This document shows, piece by piece, positions 15,992 to 24,194 of a stretch of DNA of 48,398 nucleotides. Made by a program: the position numbers and the translations under genes. The stretch is from Mycobacterium sp. E796 (GTDB lineage: Bacteria > Actinomycetota > Actinomycetes > Mycobacteriales > Mycobacteriaceae): the NCBI RefSeq assembly GCF_001672815.1, contig NZ_LZKK01000022.1:1-48398 (forward strand). Direction: 5' to 3'. Below the pieces are notes generated by a model. It had not been told where the DNA came from and made no database searches. It worked only from the letters and a program-made list of their open reading frames with translations. Within the stretch, counting starts at the first letter, position 1; each line of letters begins with the position of its first letter.

Positions 15992-16656
15992 GCCGCCCCC
16001 AGACCCTTATCGCCCAGCTGGTGATGCACGCTCAGCCACAGCTGGTAGCCCAGCAGCGCCTGTGACTCCTGGATCCGGTGCACGCTTTGCGACCGAACGA
16101 CGAAGCAGGCGTCCACGTTGGGGTTGTCGGCGAACGCGCCGCCGTCGTAGCCGGCGAAACCGATTGTGTACAGGCCGCGCCGGTGTGCCTCGGCCAGCGC
16201 GGCGAGCAGGTTGGGCGACCCGCCGCTCGTCGACATGGCGATCGCGATGTCGCCGACTTTCGCCCGCGCGATCAACTGGCGGGCGAACACCAACTCGAAT
16301 CCGACGTCGTTGCCTAGTGCGGTCATGACCGCCTGGTCGGCCGTCAGTGGCCACGCGGGCAGCGGCCTGCCGATAGGGGGTCGGGCGAACAGCCTCGCCA
16401 GCGTCGTGGAATCGGTGCAGCTGCCGCCGTTTCCGAAGGTGAAAAGCCGTCCGCCCGTCGCGAACCGGCGCGCCAGCTCGGCGGCGGCCGCCTCCACCAG
16501 GTCGGCGTTGGCCTCCAGGGTGGAGCGGCGCAGCGCCAGGCTCTCGGCCGCTTTGGCCTGCGCCGACGCGGCCAGGTCGGCCAGCAGCGACTTCGCGTCA
16601 TCCTCCTGCGCGTCGATGAACGGGTACAGGAAGTTGGTGGGCTCGTCTTGACTCAT
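15988..16656 (-). CDS. GmhA/DiaA-like SIS-domain protein
   Basis: A 222-residue single-SIS protein resembling phosphoheptose isomerase GmhA. It has TFGNGGSCTDSTTLA, the segment LTADQAVMTALGNDVGFE, the phosphosugar loop AMSTSGGSPNLL and VHRIQESQALLGYQLW. In GmhA these surround a sugar-phosphate site, but there is no heptose-pathway gene nearby. Instead the gene is locked between a SIS-HypC fusion (4-base ATGA overlap) and hypE (4-base overlap) in the hydrogenase maturation operon. A role in hydrogenase assembly or its regulation is therefore likely, and true heptose isomerase activity is doubtful. Confidence 0.88.
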   Translation of the reverse strand: MSQDEPTNFLYPFIDAQEDDAKSLLADLAASAQAKAAESLALRRSTLEANADLVEAAAAELARRFATGGRLFTFGNGGSCTDSTTLARLFARPPIGRPLPAWPLTADQAVMTALGNDVGFELVFARQLIARAKVGDIAIAMSTSGGSPNLLAALAEAHRRGLYTIGFAGYDGGAFADNPNVDACFVVRSQSVHRIQESQALLGYQLWLSVHHQLGDKGLGAA

Positions 16657-17375
16657 CAGCAGTCCTCCAGCCGGCCGATCGCCGCCCCGGCATGCACCAG
16701 CACCAGGTCGCCGGCGTCGACCGGGTCGACGAGCGTGGTTATCACGTCCTCGACGCCGCGCGCGGTGCGCACCGACGCTTGGCCGCCGGCGGAGGGGCTG
16801 ATCACCTCGCCCAGGCGACCCTCGTCGCTGCACGTCACGCAAATCTCTTCCGAACACTCGTCCTTCAGCAACCCCGGGTGTTCGAAACACACGTGGGTCA
16901 GTTCCCACAGCAGGTGATAGAAGAGCACGAAGCCGCCCGTCGCCGGCACCCGCGGATCCGGGTCGTCGAGCCACAGCACGTGGTCGGCCATCCCGGCCGA
17001 CGGCCGCTCGCCGCTGCCGATCCAGATCGTGGTTGCCCCCCATGCCGGGGCGCGCCGCATCACCGAGCGCACCTGCGGATCGTCGGCCCCGGAGACCGCG
17101 ACCACGATGTCACCGGGCCGCACCGACACTCGCACCAGGTCCACCAGGTCGGGCCCGGTCAGCGCGACCGCGGGCAGCGCGCGCTTACCCACGATCACCG
17201 GGTGCACGAACTCGACCGCGATGTGCAGCGCGTGCGGTTCCCACGACGGCGCGATGGACCACATGGTGGCCCCCGCGGCGAAACGCTTGGCCAGCGTGAA
17301 CGCGGCGGCCGCCAGGTCCTCCGCCAACTCGGCGCCCAGCCCGCGATCAATGGCAGTAGTGGTCACCTCACGCAT
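16656..17375 (-). CDS. SIS-like domain fused to a HypC-like domain
   Basis: A 239-residue two-part protein. Residues 1 to about 165 look like a divergent SIS fold ([14 protein letters not shown], a sugar-phosphate-loop-like [21 protein letters not shown]). From Ile178 a HypC/HupF-like module follows: C179VTC182 with [10 protein letters not shown], then [16 protein letters not shown] and a C-terminal Cys239. The HypC-type cysteines are therefore internal, not at position 2 as in HypC. It overlaps hypF by 8 bases upstream and the GmhA-like gene by 4 downstream. The fusion joins a sugar-phosphate-binding fold physically to the iron-ligand chaperone family; its function is not described as far as I know. 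Confidence 0.85.
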   Translation of the reverse strand: MREVTTTAIDRGLGAELAEDLAAAAFTLAKRFAAGATMWSIAPSWEPHALHIAVEFVHPVIVGKRALPAVALTGPDLVDLVRVSVRPGDIVVAVSGADDPQVRSVMRRAPAWGATTIWIGSGERPSAGMADHVLWLDDPDPRVPATGGFVLFYHLLWELTHVCFEHPGLLKDECSEEICVTCSDEGRLGEVISPSAGGQASVRTARGVEDVITTLVDPVDAGDLVLVHAGAAIGRLEDC

Positions 17376-19749
17376 CCTCTTCCAAACCCGTCAGCATCGA
17401 GATGGCGGCCTGACCCAGCGCCAGCCCACCGTCATTGGGCGGGACGATGTGGTGGGTCAGCACCTCGAATCCGTTGCGCTGCAGGCACTTACGGCAAGCA
17501 CGCAGCAGCAGCACGTTCTGGAAAACCCCGCCGGTGAGCCCCACGAGGCGGATATCGCCCGCCACGTGACGGACCACCTTGGCGACGGCGTCCGCGAGCG
17601 CCTCGTGGAAGGCGGCGGCCAGCAGCGCGGGCGCGGTGCCGGCGTAGCGGGCCGCCACCATCGTTTGCACCATCGTCGTCGGATCGATCACCCCGTCGGC
17701 CCGCACCGTCAGCGGCAGCGACGGCCCCTGGTCGTCCGAGGCCGTCTCCGCGAGCGCCTCGAGCTCGATGGCGGCCTGGCCCTCGTAGTCGATCCGGTGC
17801 CGCACCCCGAGCAGCGAGGCGACCGCGTCGAACAGCCGGCCGACGCTCGAACACGGCACACACCCGGCTCCGCTCTCCAATTGCGAACGGGTGAGCCGCA
17901 ATTCGTCCTCGGTCGCGGCGGCGACCGGCGCGAGGTCGGGGGTCCAGTCGATGCCGGCCATCCACAATTGAGACAGCGCCATCCGCCACGGGTTGCGCAC
18001 CGCGGCGTCACCGCCCGGCAGCGGCACCGGCAGCAGATGGCCGGCCCGAGCGAACCGGTGGCTGTCGGTCCCGAGGGCGAGAACCTCGCCGCCCCAGATG
18101 GTTTGGTCGCAGCCGTAGCCGGTGCCGTCGAACGAAACCCCGATGACGGGCTCCCCGAGCCGGCCGTGCTCGGCAAGCAGCGAGACGACGTGTGCGTGGT
18201 GGTGCTGGACGAGATCCAGCGGCCGCTCGCCGGTGTGGCGCTCCGCCCAACCCCGGGTGTGATACCCCGGGTGCAGGTCCGCGGCCATTCGTGCCGGCTC
18301 GCCCCGCATCCCGGAGAGCTGACTGACCGCGCGCTCGAACGCCCGCAGCGTCTCCCAGGTGGCCATGTCGCCGATGTGGCCGGACAGGTACGCCCGCGAG
18401 CCGTCGGTGAGGCAGAAGGTGTTCTTCAGCTCCCCGCCCACGGCGAGCACCGCCGGGCCCGTCCGCCCGAGATCTACGGGCAGCGGCGCATAGCCGCGGG
18501 AGCGGCGGATCGGCAGCTCGCGAGCCCCTTTTTCGTCCCTAATAACGCGTACCACCGAGTCGTCGCACGGCACGTGGATCGGCCGATCGTGGTCGAGGAC
18601 CGCGTCGCACAGCGCCGGAAGCCGTTCGGCGGCATCGCCATCGGTGAAGCAGATGGGCTCGTCGGAGCGGTTGGCACTCGTCATAACCAGCGCATCGGGG
18701 ACCCACTCGGCTGCGCCGGGCACGGGCGCCAGCAGCAGGTGATGGATGGGGGAGTACGGCAGCATCAGCCCGAGCAGCGGGCTGCCCGGCGCGACGGCGT
18801 CGGCGACGGGCGCTGCGCTGTTTGGGGGGCGGCGGCGCAGCAGCACGATCGGGCGGGCGGGGCTCGACAGCATCGCGGCCTCGTCGGCGTCGACGTGCAC
18901 GTAGCGCCGCGCGACCTCGAGGTCGCGGACGAGCATGGCGAACGGCTTGGCGCCCCGCGCCTTTCGGGCCCGAAGGGCGCCGACCGCCGCGTCGTCGTCG
19001 ACCGCGCAGGCCAGGTGGTAGCCGCCGATCCCCTTGACGGCGACGACGGCACCGGCCGCCAGCGCGCGCTGGGCGGCCGCCAGCGCGGCATCCGACCCGG
19101 TGACCTCACCGGCGTCCGACGAAAACCGCAGCGACGGACCGCAATCCGGGCACGCGATCGGCTGCGCGTGGAAGCGGCGGTCCGCCGGGTCGTGGTATTC
19201 GGCCGCGCACTCCTCGCACATGGCGAATCCCGCCATGGTGGTCGCCGGGCGGTCGTAGGGCAACTCGCGGATGATGGTGAACCGCGGCCCGCAGTTGGTG
19301 CACGTCACGAAGGGGTGCCGGTAGCGGCGGTCGCGCGGGTCGAACAACTCCCGGACGCAGTCGTCGCACACCGCGATGTCGGGCGGGATCGGCGTCTTGA
19401 AAATGCGCTCACCGGCGATCGTCCGGCTCTCGACGATCCGGAACTCGCGGTCGTCGACGGCCTCGGCGGCCAGGTCGGTGACCGTCACGCTGCCGATGCG
19501 CGCCAGCGGCGGCGCCTCGGCGCGCAGGCGGCGACCGAATTCCTCGACGCGCCCGCGGTCGCCCTGCACCTCGAGGAACACCGCCCCGGAATCGTTGCCG
19601 ACGAATCCGGCCAGGCCGAGTTCGCTGGCGATGCGGTGGACGAACGGACGGAAGCCAACCCCCTGGACGACACCGGTCACGGTGAAGCGCTGCCGGACGT
19701 CATCGTCGTGCTCCGAAGACAAGGCGAGCATCAGGGGGGACTGGGTCAT
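17368..19749 (-). CDS. hypF: Carbamoyltransferase HypF
   Basis: Uses carbamoyl phosphate and ATP to carbamoylate HypE. The 793 residues contain an N-terminal acylphosphatase domain with VQGVGFRPF (28-36), two zinc fingers (CDDC ... CTNCGP and CEEC ... CPDCGP), a YrdC-like domain beginning around [12 protein letters not shown], and a Kae1-like C-terminal domain with [16 protein letters not shown] and GLTGGVFQN. All are intact and the length is normal. It lies between hypC copy 1 (1 base away) and the SIS-HypC fusion. Confidence 0.96.
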   Translation of the reverse strand: MTQSPLMLALSSEHDDDVRQRFTVTGVVQGVGFRPFVHRIASELGLAGFVGNDSGAVFLEVQGDRGRVEEFGRRLRAEAPPLARIGSVTVTDLAAEAVDDREFRIVESRTIAGERIFKTPIPPDIAVCDDCVRELFDPRDRRYRHPFVTCTNCGPRFTIIRELPYDRPATTMAGFAMCEECAAEYHDPADRRFHAQPIACPDCGPSLRFSSDAGEVTGSDAALAAAQRALAAGAVVAVKGIGGYHLACAVDDDAAVGALRARKARGAKPFAMLVRDLEVARRYVHVDADEAAMLSSPARPIVLLRRRPPNSAAPVADAVAPGSPLLGLMLPYSPIHHLLLAPVPGAAEWVPDALVMTSANRSDEPICFTDGDAAERLPALCDAVLDHDRPIHVPCDDSVVRVIRDEKGARELPIRRSRGYAPLPVDLGRTGPAVLAVGGELKNTFCLTDGSRAYLSGHIGDMATWETLRAFERAVSQLSGMRGEPARMAADLHPGYHTRGWAERHTGERPLDLVQHHHAHVVSLLAEHGRLGEPVIGVSFDGTGYGCDQTIWGGEVLALGTDSHRFARAGHLLPVPLPGGDAAVRNPWRMALSQLWMAGIDWTPDLAPVAAATEDELRLTRSQLESGAGCVPCSSVGRLFDAVASLLGVRHRIDYEGQAAIELEALAETASDDQGPSLPLTVRADGVIDPTTMVQTMVAARYAGTAPALLAAAFHEALADAVAKVVRHVAGDIRLVGLTGGVFQNVLLLRACRKCLQRNGFEVLTHHIVPPNDGGLALGQAAISMLTGLEEDA

Positions 19750-19750
19750 C

Positions 19751-20017
19751 TCAACCGCCCCCCGGGCTGACCGTCGGGTCGGGGCGGCCCCTGCCCATCA
19801 GCTCGAGGCCGGCCATCGCTTCCTCCGCGCCGGCGCGGTCCGTCTTCTCCACGGCGAAGCCCATGTGGATGATTATCCAGTCGCCGGGCGCGAACGTCTC
19901 CTCCGGCAGCATGCCGACGTTGACCCGGCGCTCCTCCCCGGTGACGTCGACCAGCGCGAGCTGTCCCTCGTATCCGTCCAACATCCGGATCACTTGACCG
20001 GGGATCCCCAGACACAT
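19751..20017 (-). CDS. hypC: Hydrogenase maturation chaperone HypC (copy 1)
   Basis: An 88-residue HypC/HupF protein with Cys2 (MCLGIPGQV) and the conserved [14 protein letters not shown] segment. It lies three bases from the maturation protease and one base from hypF. Because it is next to the protease rather than to hypD, it may be the copy that chaperones the large subunit, while the copy by hypD serves HypD; this division of labour is inference. The C-terminus ends in a short Pro/Gly tail. Confidence 0.94.
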   Translation of the reverse strand: MCLGIPGQVIRMLDGYEGQLALVDVTGEERRVNVGMLPEETFAPGDWIIIHMGFAVEKTDRAGAEEAMAGLELMGRGRPDPTVSPGGG

Positions 20018-20020
20018 GGC

Positions 20021-20509
20021 TCAGCGGTCCTCTCGTACGGTGGACGTCTGCAGCGCCGCGACGATTTCCTCGACGGCCCGCGCGGCGCGGGGGACGGCCT
20101 TGGCCACCGGCTCGCTCAGACCGATGCCTTCCTCGACGCTGGCCGCCTCGCAGCCCACGACCACTGTGTACGGCGGGCTGCCGCCCAGGGCCCGCAGGCT
20201 GGCGAACACCGCGGCCGGATCCATGCTGTGGGCGTCCAAACCCGTTGCGTCCGAGTCTTGCTCGCAGTCGGCCTGGAACACGTGCAACGTGCCGGGGCTG
20301 CCGCGGCTGGGCACGGCATCGACGAGGACCAACGAGTCCCACTCTTCGAGCAGGTCGTAGGCCAGGTGCATGCCACGGATGCCGTAGTCGATGACCCGGA
20401 CGCCCGCGTCATCCCGCGGGATCTCGGCGTTGCGGACCACTTCCGAGCCGAATCCGTCGTCCCCCAGGAAAATATTGCCGATCCCGGCTACCAGGATGCG
20501 CGCTGTCAT
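20021..20509 (-). CDS. Hydrogenase maturation protease
   Basis: A 162-residue HyaD/HybD-type endopeptidase that removes the C-terminal tail of the large subunit after nickel insertion. The start ILVAGIGNIFLGDDGFG is the family signature with an acidic nickel-sensing residue; LVLVDAV supplies the second Asp, and the Ser-Met-containing DAHSMDP segment the usual His. The expected substrate is the 22-residue tail after His577 of the large subunit encoded at 24195-25994. The protease gene lies 16 bases after the 39-residue membrane peptide gene. Confidence 0.94.
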   Translation of the reverse strand: MTARILVAGIGNIFLGDDGFGSEVVRNAEIPRDDAGVRVIDYGIRGMHLAYDLLEEWDSLVLVDAVPSRGSPGTLHVFQADCEQDSDATGLDAHSMDPAAVFASLRALGGSPPYTVVVGCEAASVEEGIGLSEPVAKAVPRAARAVEEIVAALQTSTVREDR

Positions 20510-20525
20510 CGATTCCCCCGGTCGG

Positions 20526-20645
20526 CTACATACGCCTCAACTTGAGGTAGCGGCGGGCGTCGGGCAGCGATATCAGTCCGAGCATGACTGCGATCGCGGC
20601 CACCAACGCGATGATGGCGACGAATATCCAGCCTAAGACTTCCAT
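20526..20645 (-). CDS. 39-residue single-span membrane peptide (DUF6893-like)
   Basis: This gene is too short for routine ORF calling. It starts at ATG 20645 with AAGGAGT about 5 bases upstream and ends with TAG at 20526. The peptide has one hydrophobic span (WIFVAIIALVAAIAVMLGLI), then a basic tail with PDARRYLKLRRM, giving an inside-positive C-terminus. I recall a small family, DUF6893, with this look, but the assignment is tentative. It is placed between the 443-residue hydrogenase-cluster protein and the maturation protease, with short gaps on both sides. A likely role is anchoring or linking the soluble hydrogenase to the membrane. Confidence 0.75.
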   Translation of the reverse strand: MEVLGWIFVAIIALVAAIAVMLGLISLPDARRYLKLRRM

Positions 20646-20657
20646 TTGGAACTCCTT

Positions 20658-21989
20658 TCAGGGTTTTGCGGGTTGTCCGGCTTCGAGTGGCTCGACCTCA
20701 TCGGGGGAGAAGTACAGGTAGCGGCCGTACCAGTCGTGCAGCTCGGCGGCGGGGTCGTCGTCGACGACGACCGCGACATGCTTATTGCCCTCCACGTCCT
20801 CGTGCACCGACGTCACGCGGGCGGTCTTGCCGGCGACGAAGATGTCCTGCGCATCGGCGTTGCGCATCGGGTGCAACCGCACCCGGCTGCCGCGCGCGAC
20901 CCGCACCCCGTTCACCAGCACCGCGTCGACTTCGGGGCGAACGGCGTTGTCGGCCAGCGGATCCCACCAGTCGACCCCTTCCGGGATCTCCGGGACCAGT
21001 CCGGCGGGGACCTCCAGGGTGTGCGGGTCGCGCAGCACCCCGTGCAGGCGCGCCATCGCGTCGGGTGACATGGCGTCACACTGGTCGATGATTTGCGCCG
21101 CCCGCGGGTCGGTCGCCCGGGCCTGGGCCTTCTCTTCGTCCGTCATCGTCATCACGCGCAGGGTGAGGATCTCGTCGATCTCGGTGCAGTCGTACAGCGC
21201 CGTGTTGCTCTGCTCGGCGACCTCGGGGTGGTCGTAGAGGATGATCGGCGAGATCAGCAGGATGTCGCGCGTGCCCACGGGGCCCGCCAGCACGGGGAAA
21301 CACCGGTGCTGGCGACACCGCGACGCCGCCTCGACGGCGCTCGGCGGCGGCTCGAGCAGCGAAACGAATTCCCCGCCAACGACTTCGGCGATGACGTGCG
21401 TCCCGATCATGGACCGCGCGATCGAATCGGTTTTGCTTTCCGCGGCCGCGCCGACGTTGGCGACCCGCACCGACACGCGGCGCAGGTCACCGTCCCGCTC
21501 GCTGCTGACCGTCAGCTCGCCGCGCACCTCGCGCCGCTCGCGGACCAGCCGACCACCGGCGAGCAGCTCGACGTTCGTGGCGGCATTCGCCACCACCGGC
21601 AGCGTGCGCGGTGGACCGTCCAACGGCAGGGGGCCGAAGGACAGCTCGCACTCGACCGCCTCGTCCCAGGTGAGCCACGACCCGGCCGCGGTCCTCAGCT
21701 CGTCGACCGGTTCGAATGCGCCGTGGGCGAATTCGCGCTCCGCGCCGCGGTGCTGCAGCTGCAGGAAGCGGACCACCAGCGTCAGCGCTGCCGACCCGTC
21801 GACCAGGAACTCCGCCGCCAGGGTGTCGTCCTCGCCCAGGCCCGCTTCCGCGGCGCCGGGCGGGCCCAAAACGCCGAACTGCCAGCGTGATTGGTTCTTG
21901 CTCGACGTGCCGCGATACGGGTAGAGCAGGTAGCCCTCGTACAACACCGCGTCGGCGACGGCGCGGGCCCGGTCCCAAGCGGAGGTCAT
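20658..21989 (-). CDS. Unnamed 443-residue hydrogenase-cluster protein
   Basis: I do not recognise a named domain. The ATG at 21989 overlaps the upstream DUF6084 stop as ATGA, which settles the start; a longer in-frame reading would run through DUF6084. Visible features are an aromatic N-terminus (EGYLLYPYRGTSSKNQSRWQFGVLGPP), a beta-rich middle, a short Cys pair CRQHRC, the stretch LISPIILYDHPEVAEQSNTA, a DCTEIDEILTLRV motif, and a C-terminal beta domain (SRVRLHPM, DIFVAGKTARV, KHVAVVVDDDPAAEL) ending in DWYGRYLYFSPDEVEPL. There is no membrane segment. Fixed position after the structural genes suggests a structural or electron-transfer accessory of the group 1h hydrogenase. Confidence 0.85.
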   Translation of the reverse strand: MTSAWDRARAVADAVLYEGYLLYPYRGTSSKNQSRWQFGVLGPPGAAEAGLGEDDTLAAEFLVDGSAALTLVVRFLQLQHRGAEREFAHGAFEPVDELRTAAGSWLTWDEAVECELSFGPLPLDGPPRTLPVVANAATNVELLAGGRLVRERREVRGELTVSSERDGDLRRVSVRVANVGAAAESKTDSIARSMIGTHVIAEVVGGEFVSLLEPPPSAVEAASRCRQHRCFPVLAGPVGTRDILLISPIILYDHPEVAEQSNTALYDCTEIDEILTLRVMTMTDEEKAQARATDPRAAQIIDQCDAMSPDAMARLHGVLRDPHTLEVPAGLVPEIPEGVDWWDPLADNAVRPEVDAVLVNGVRVARGSRVRLHPMRNADAQDIFVAGKTARVTSVHEDVEGNKHVAVVVDDDPAAELHDWYGRYLYFSPDEVEPLEAGQPAKP

Positions 21990-22639
21990 GTGGCCGCCTC
22001 CCGTTCGGTGTCCAGCAGCGAGGTGACCGCGTGGTCGAGGTCGAGCAGTCCCTGCGCCGACTTGTAGGCCGCCAGCGCCGCGATGGTTTCGTGGCTCAGC
22101 CGGACCCAGCCGGTGTTCGGATAGTGCTGCGCGATCAAGTCCCGCCAGACCGAGACCGGCATGTCGTAGCGGTACTCGCAGTCCCACGACACCTGCTGGA
22201 CCGAGAACCCGCGTTCGGACTTGACGAAAATGGTCCCGCTGAACAGGAACTGGAGCGGCAGCGCGCCGTCGCGCAGCGCGTGCAGGTACTTGGCGGCCGC
22301 GACCTCGAAGTCGTAGGTGCAGTCCAGCGGGAGCGCGACCGTCGTGTTGCCGGCGAACCCCGGCACCATCGCGGTGGCGTGCTGCCAGAGGAAGGTGCGC
22401 TGGGTGGCGGCCCAGCGTTCGCGGGGACCGAACAAGTCGAGCAGCCCGGCCGCCTCCGCCTCCGAGTAGGAGCGGCGCAGCGGTTCGATCCGGACCTGGC
22501 AGCGCAGGGCGATCGCGTGCACGGGATCGTCCCCACTGGCGGCGACGCTGACCCGCGCGGTCAGCACCGGGGTCACCGCGTACGGCTCGGGTGCCACGTC
22601 GAGGACTGCGAAGTTCACGTCCAGGTGCTCTGTCGTCAT
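21986..22639 (-). CDS. DUF6084-type hydrogenase-cluster protein
   Basis: A 217-residue protein I assign tentatively to DUF6084. The N-terminal part is beta-sandwich-like (NFAVLDVAPEPYAVTPVLTARV, ALRCQVRIEPLRR), followed by LFGPRERWAATQRTFLWQHAT, FEVAAAKYLHAL and FSGTIFVKS, with a C-terminal helical region. No cofactor motif, signal or membrane span is visible. It is coupled by 4-base overlaps to DUF5947 upstream and to the 443-residue gene downstream, so these proteins are probably made in fixed ratio. The function is unknown. Confidence 0.82.
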   Translation of the reverse strand: MTTEHLDVNFAVLDVAPEPYAVTPVLTARVSVAASGDDPVHAIALRCQVRIEPLRRSYSEAEAAGLLDLFGPRERWAATQRTFLWQHATAMVPGFAGNTTVALPLDCTYDFEVAAAKYLHALRDGALPLQFLFSGTIFVKSERGFSVQQVSWDCEYRYDMPVSVWRDLIAQHYPNTGWVRLSHETIAALAAYKSAQGLLDLDHAVTSLLDTEREAAT

Positions 22640-23283
22640 GGCCGCGTCTCCACCGCCCGGGCGGCGACCCGGGCAAAGAAGTCGTCGATGAACGCGCGGG
22701 CCTCCTGGCCGCCGTCGAACCCCCGCCACAGCATGCGCAGCCGCCCGACGAACTCGTAGCAGGCGTCGATGGGCACGAGATAGCTTTGCGGGTCGGCACT
22801 TTCGGATTCGTCGGTGCTGGTCTCCGGGACCCGGACCAGCAGCGCCTCCACGTCGTCGGTCAGCAGGGCCACCCGCGGGTCGGCGCCGCCGATCGCGTTC
22901 CAGGCGTCCAGGTCGAGTTCGGACTCGGTCGCCCCGGCCGGGCCGGGATAGAAGGCGACGGTGCGCCCGAGCGCCGAGTTGGTGAAGAAGAAGGCGACGC
23001 CGACCGGGATCTGCAGCGCCTCCCACGCGCGGCGGTCCAGCGCGAAATCGGGAAACGCCAGGTAGCGGTCGGGCACCGACCGGTAGCGCAGTTCGGCACC
23101 GGTGTCGGTGAACAGCAGATAGCAGGCGCGGCAGACGCACATCAGCTGCCGGGCGCCGACGTTCACGACGTGCTGATGCTCGTCGGGAATGATTTCCGAG
23201 CACATTTCGCACCGCTCGGCGGCCGGCTCGGGGGCCGCGCGGTCGCTTCGGATCCGGGCGAGAACCTCATACGGGGTCGTCAT
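22636..23283 (-). CDS. DUF5947-type protein with N-terminal Cys motifs
   Basis: A 215-residue protein tentatively in DUF5947. Near the N-terminus it has C25xxC28 (ERCEMCSE) and, after IIPDEHQHVVN, C49xC51xxC54 (LMCVCRAC), a pattern suited to a zinc ribbon or an iron-sulfur cluster. The rest includes YLAFPDFALDRRAWEAL, VAFFFTNSALG and a C-terminal region with YEFVGRLRMLWRGFDGG. It overlaps the NifU/Rieske gene and DUF6084 by 4 bases each. A metal-binding partner in electron transfer or assembly of the hydrogenase is plausible but not shown. Confidence 0.83.
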   Translation of the reverse strand: MTTPYEVLARIRSDRAAPEPAAERCEMCSEIIPDEHQHVVNVGARQLMCVCRACYLLFTDTGAELRYRSVPDRYLAFPDFALDRRAWEALQIPVGVAFFFTNSALGRTVAFYPGPAGATESELDLDAWNAIGGADPRVALLTDDVEALLVRVPETSTDESESADPQSYLVPIDACYEFVGRLRMLWRGFDGGQEARAFIDDFFARVAARAVETRP

Positions 23284-24191
23284 GCCCGCGCTCCCATCGG
23301 TTCCGGCAGCGCCACCGAGGGCACCCCGTCGCGGGGCAGCAGCGGAAGCGGCTCGAGGTGGGTCCCGTTGGGGCCGGCGCCCGCGTGCACGACGTCGAAC
23401 TGCGTGCCGCAGCGCGGGCAACCCAGCAGCGTCTCGTTCAGTCGTGCGCCCGCCAACGAGTCGTCACACACCGGGCAGTGGTCGCGGTAGGCGAGCGGCA
23501 GGTCGCCGACCCGGCACACCAACAGCGCGGTGTCCGCAACCCGGAACCCCGCGACGTCGCCCGGCTCCAACTCGGCCAATTCGGGCAGCGGGTGCCAGGT
23601 GCCGGTCCCGTTCGCATGACTCTGGCCGTTCGAACGCACGTGTGCCATCAGCGATTCCGTCGGGATCACGGCCGCGTTGGCAGCCGGCTCCGCCCTCACC
23701 ACCTCGATCGACGTGACCTCCGGCGCCGCGGCCCGGACCGCGTCCTCGACGGCCAGCTCCAGCGTCACGGCCGACGACGGGCAGCTCTTGCAGCTGCCCT
23801 TGAATGCCAGCCGCACGGTGCCGTCGTCGAGCACCGCCAGCAGGTCGACGTCGCCGCCGTGCGACCCGAGGTAGGGCCGCACCCGGTCCAGCGCGTCGGA
23901 TACCCGCCGGTGCAAGCCGTGCGGGTGCAGCCCGTGGACCAGCAGCAGGCTGGCCACCAGGTCGTCGGTGGCCAGCCGCTCGGCGAAACCGGCGTCGCCG
24001 GCTCGCACGATCCGTTCGAGGGCCGCCCCGTAGAGGCCGACCACCTCGCGGACCAACTGCTGGGCGCGCTCGTGCGCGGCCGCCCCGCTCGCCGCGCAGG
24101 AATCCAGGAGGGTCTGGATCCGATCGCCCGCTGCGCGCCACTGTGTGTCGTTCTCAGGCCCCTTCATTGGGCTCGTCGGGCGATCCGCCAT
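23280..24191 (-). CDS. NifU C-terminal domain fused to a Rieske-like domain
   Basis: A 303-residue fusion. After a helical N-terminal region, residues about 97-165 form a NifU-type scaffold with C134xxC137 (KGSCKSCPSS), which in relatives carries a labile [4Fe-4S] cluster. Residues about 200-270 resemble a Rieske ferredoxin, but the expected Cys-His ligands are replaced: C239PVC242 and C258PRC261, so four cysteines would bind the metal. Genes of this kind follow group 1h subunits in other actinobacteria, as I recall. Start and stop are close to hhyL (3 bases) and DUF5947 (4-base overlap). The likely role is cluster delivery or electron transfer for the hydrogenase. Confidence 0.87.
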   Translation of the reverse strand: MADRPTSPMKGPENDTQWRAAGDRIQTLLDSCAASGAAAHERAQQLVREVVGLYGAALERIVRAGDAGFAERLATDDLVASLLLVHGLHPHGLHRRVSDALDRVRPYLGSHGGDVDLLAVLDDGTVRLAFKGSCKSCPSSAVTLELAVEDAVRAAAPEVTSIEVVRAEPAANAAVIPTESLMAHVRSNGQSHANGTGTWHPLPELAELEPGDVAGFRVADTALLVCRVGDLPLAYRDHCPVCDDSLAGARLNETLLGCPRCGTQFDVVHAGAGPNGTHLEPLPLLPRDGVPSVALPEPMGARA

Positions 24192-24194
24192 ACG

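Noticed and set aside
15988..16656. True phosphoheptose isomerase for ADP-heptose synthesis
   Set aside because: No other heptose genes are nearby and the gene is coupled to hypE and the SIS-HypC fusion, so a hydrogenase-linked role is more likely.
17029..19770. A 913-codon open frame on the + strand opposite hypF
   Set aside because: It is a GC-rich antisense shadow of hypF without family motifs; the hypF frame is intact and conserved.
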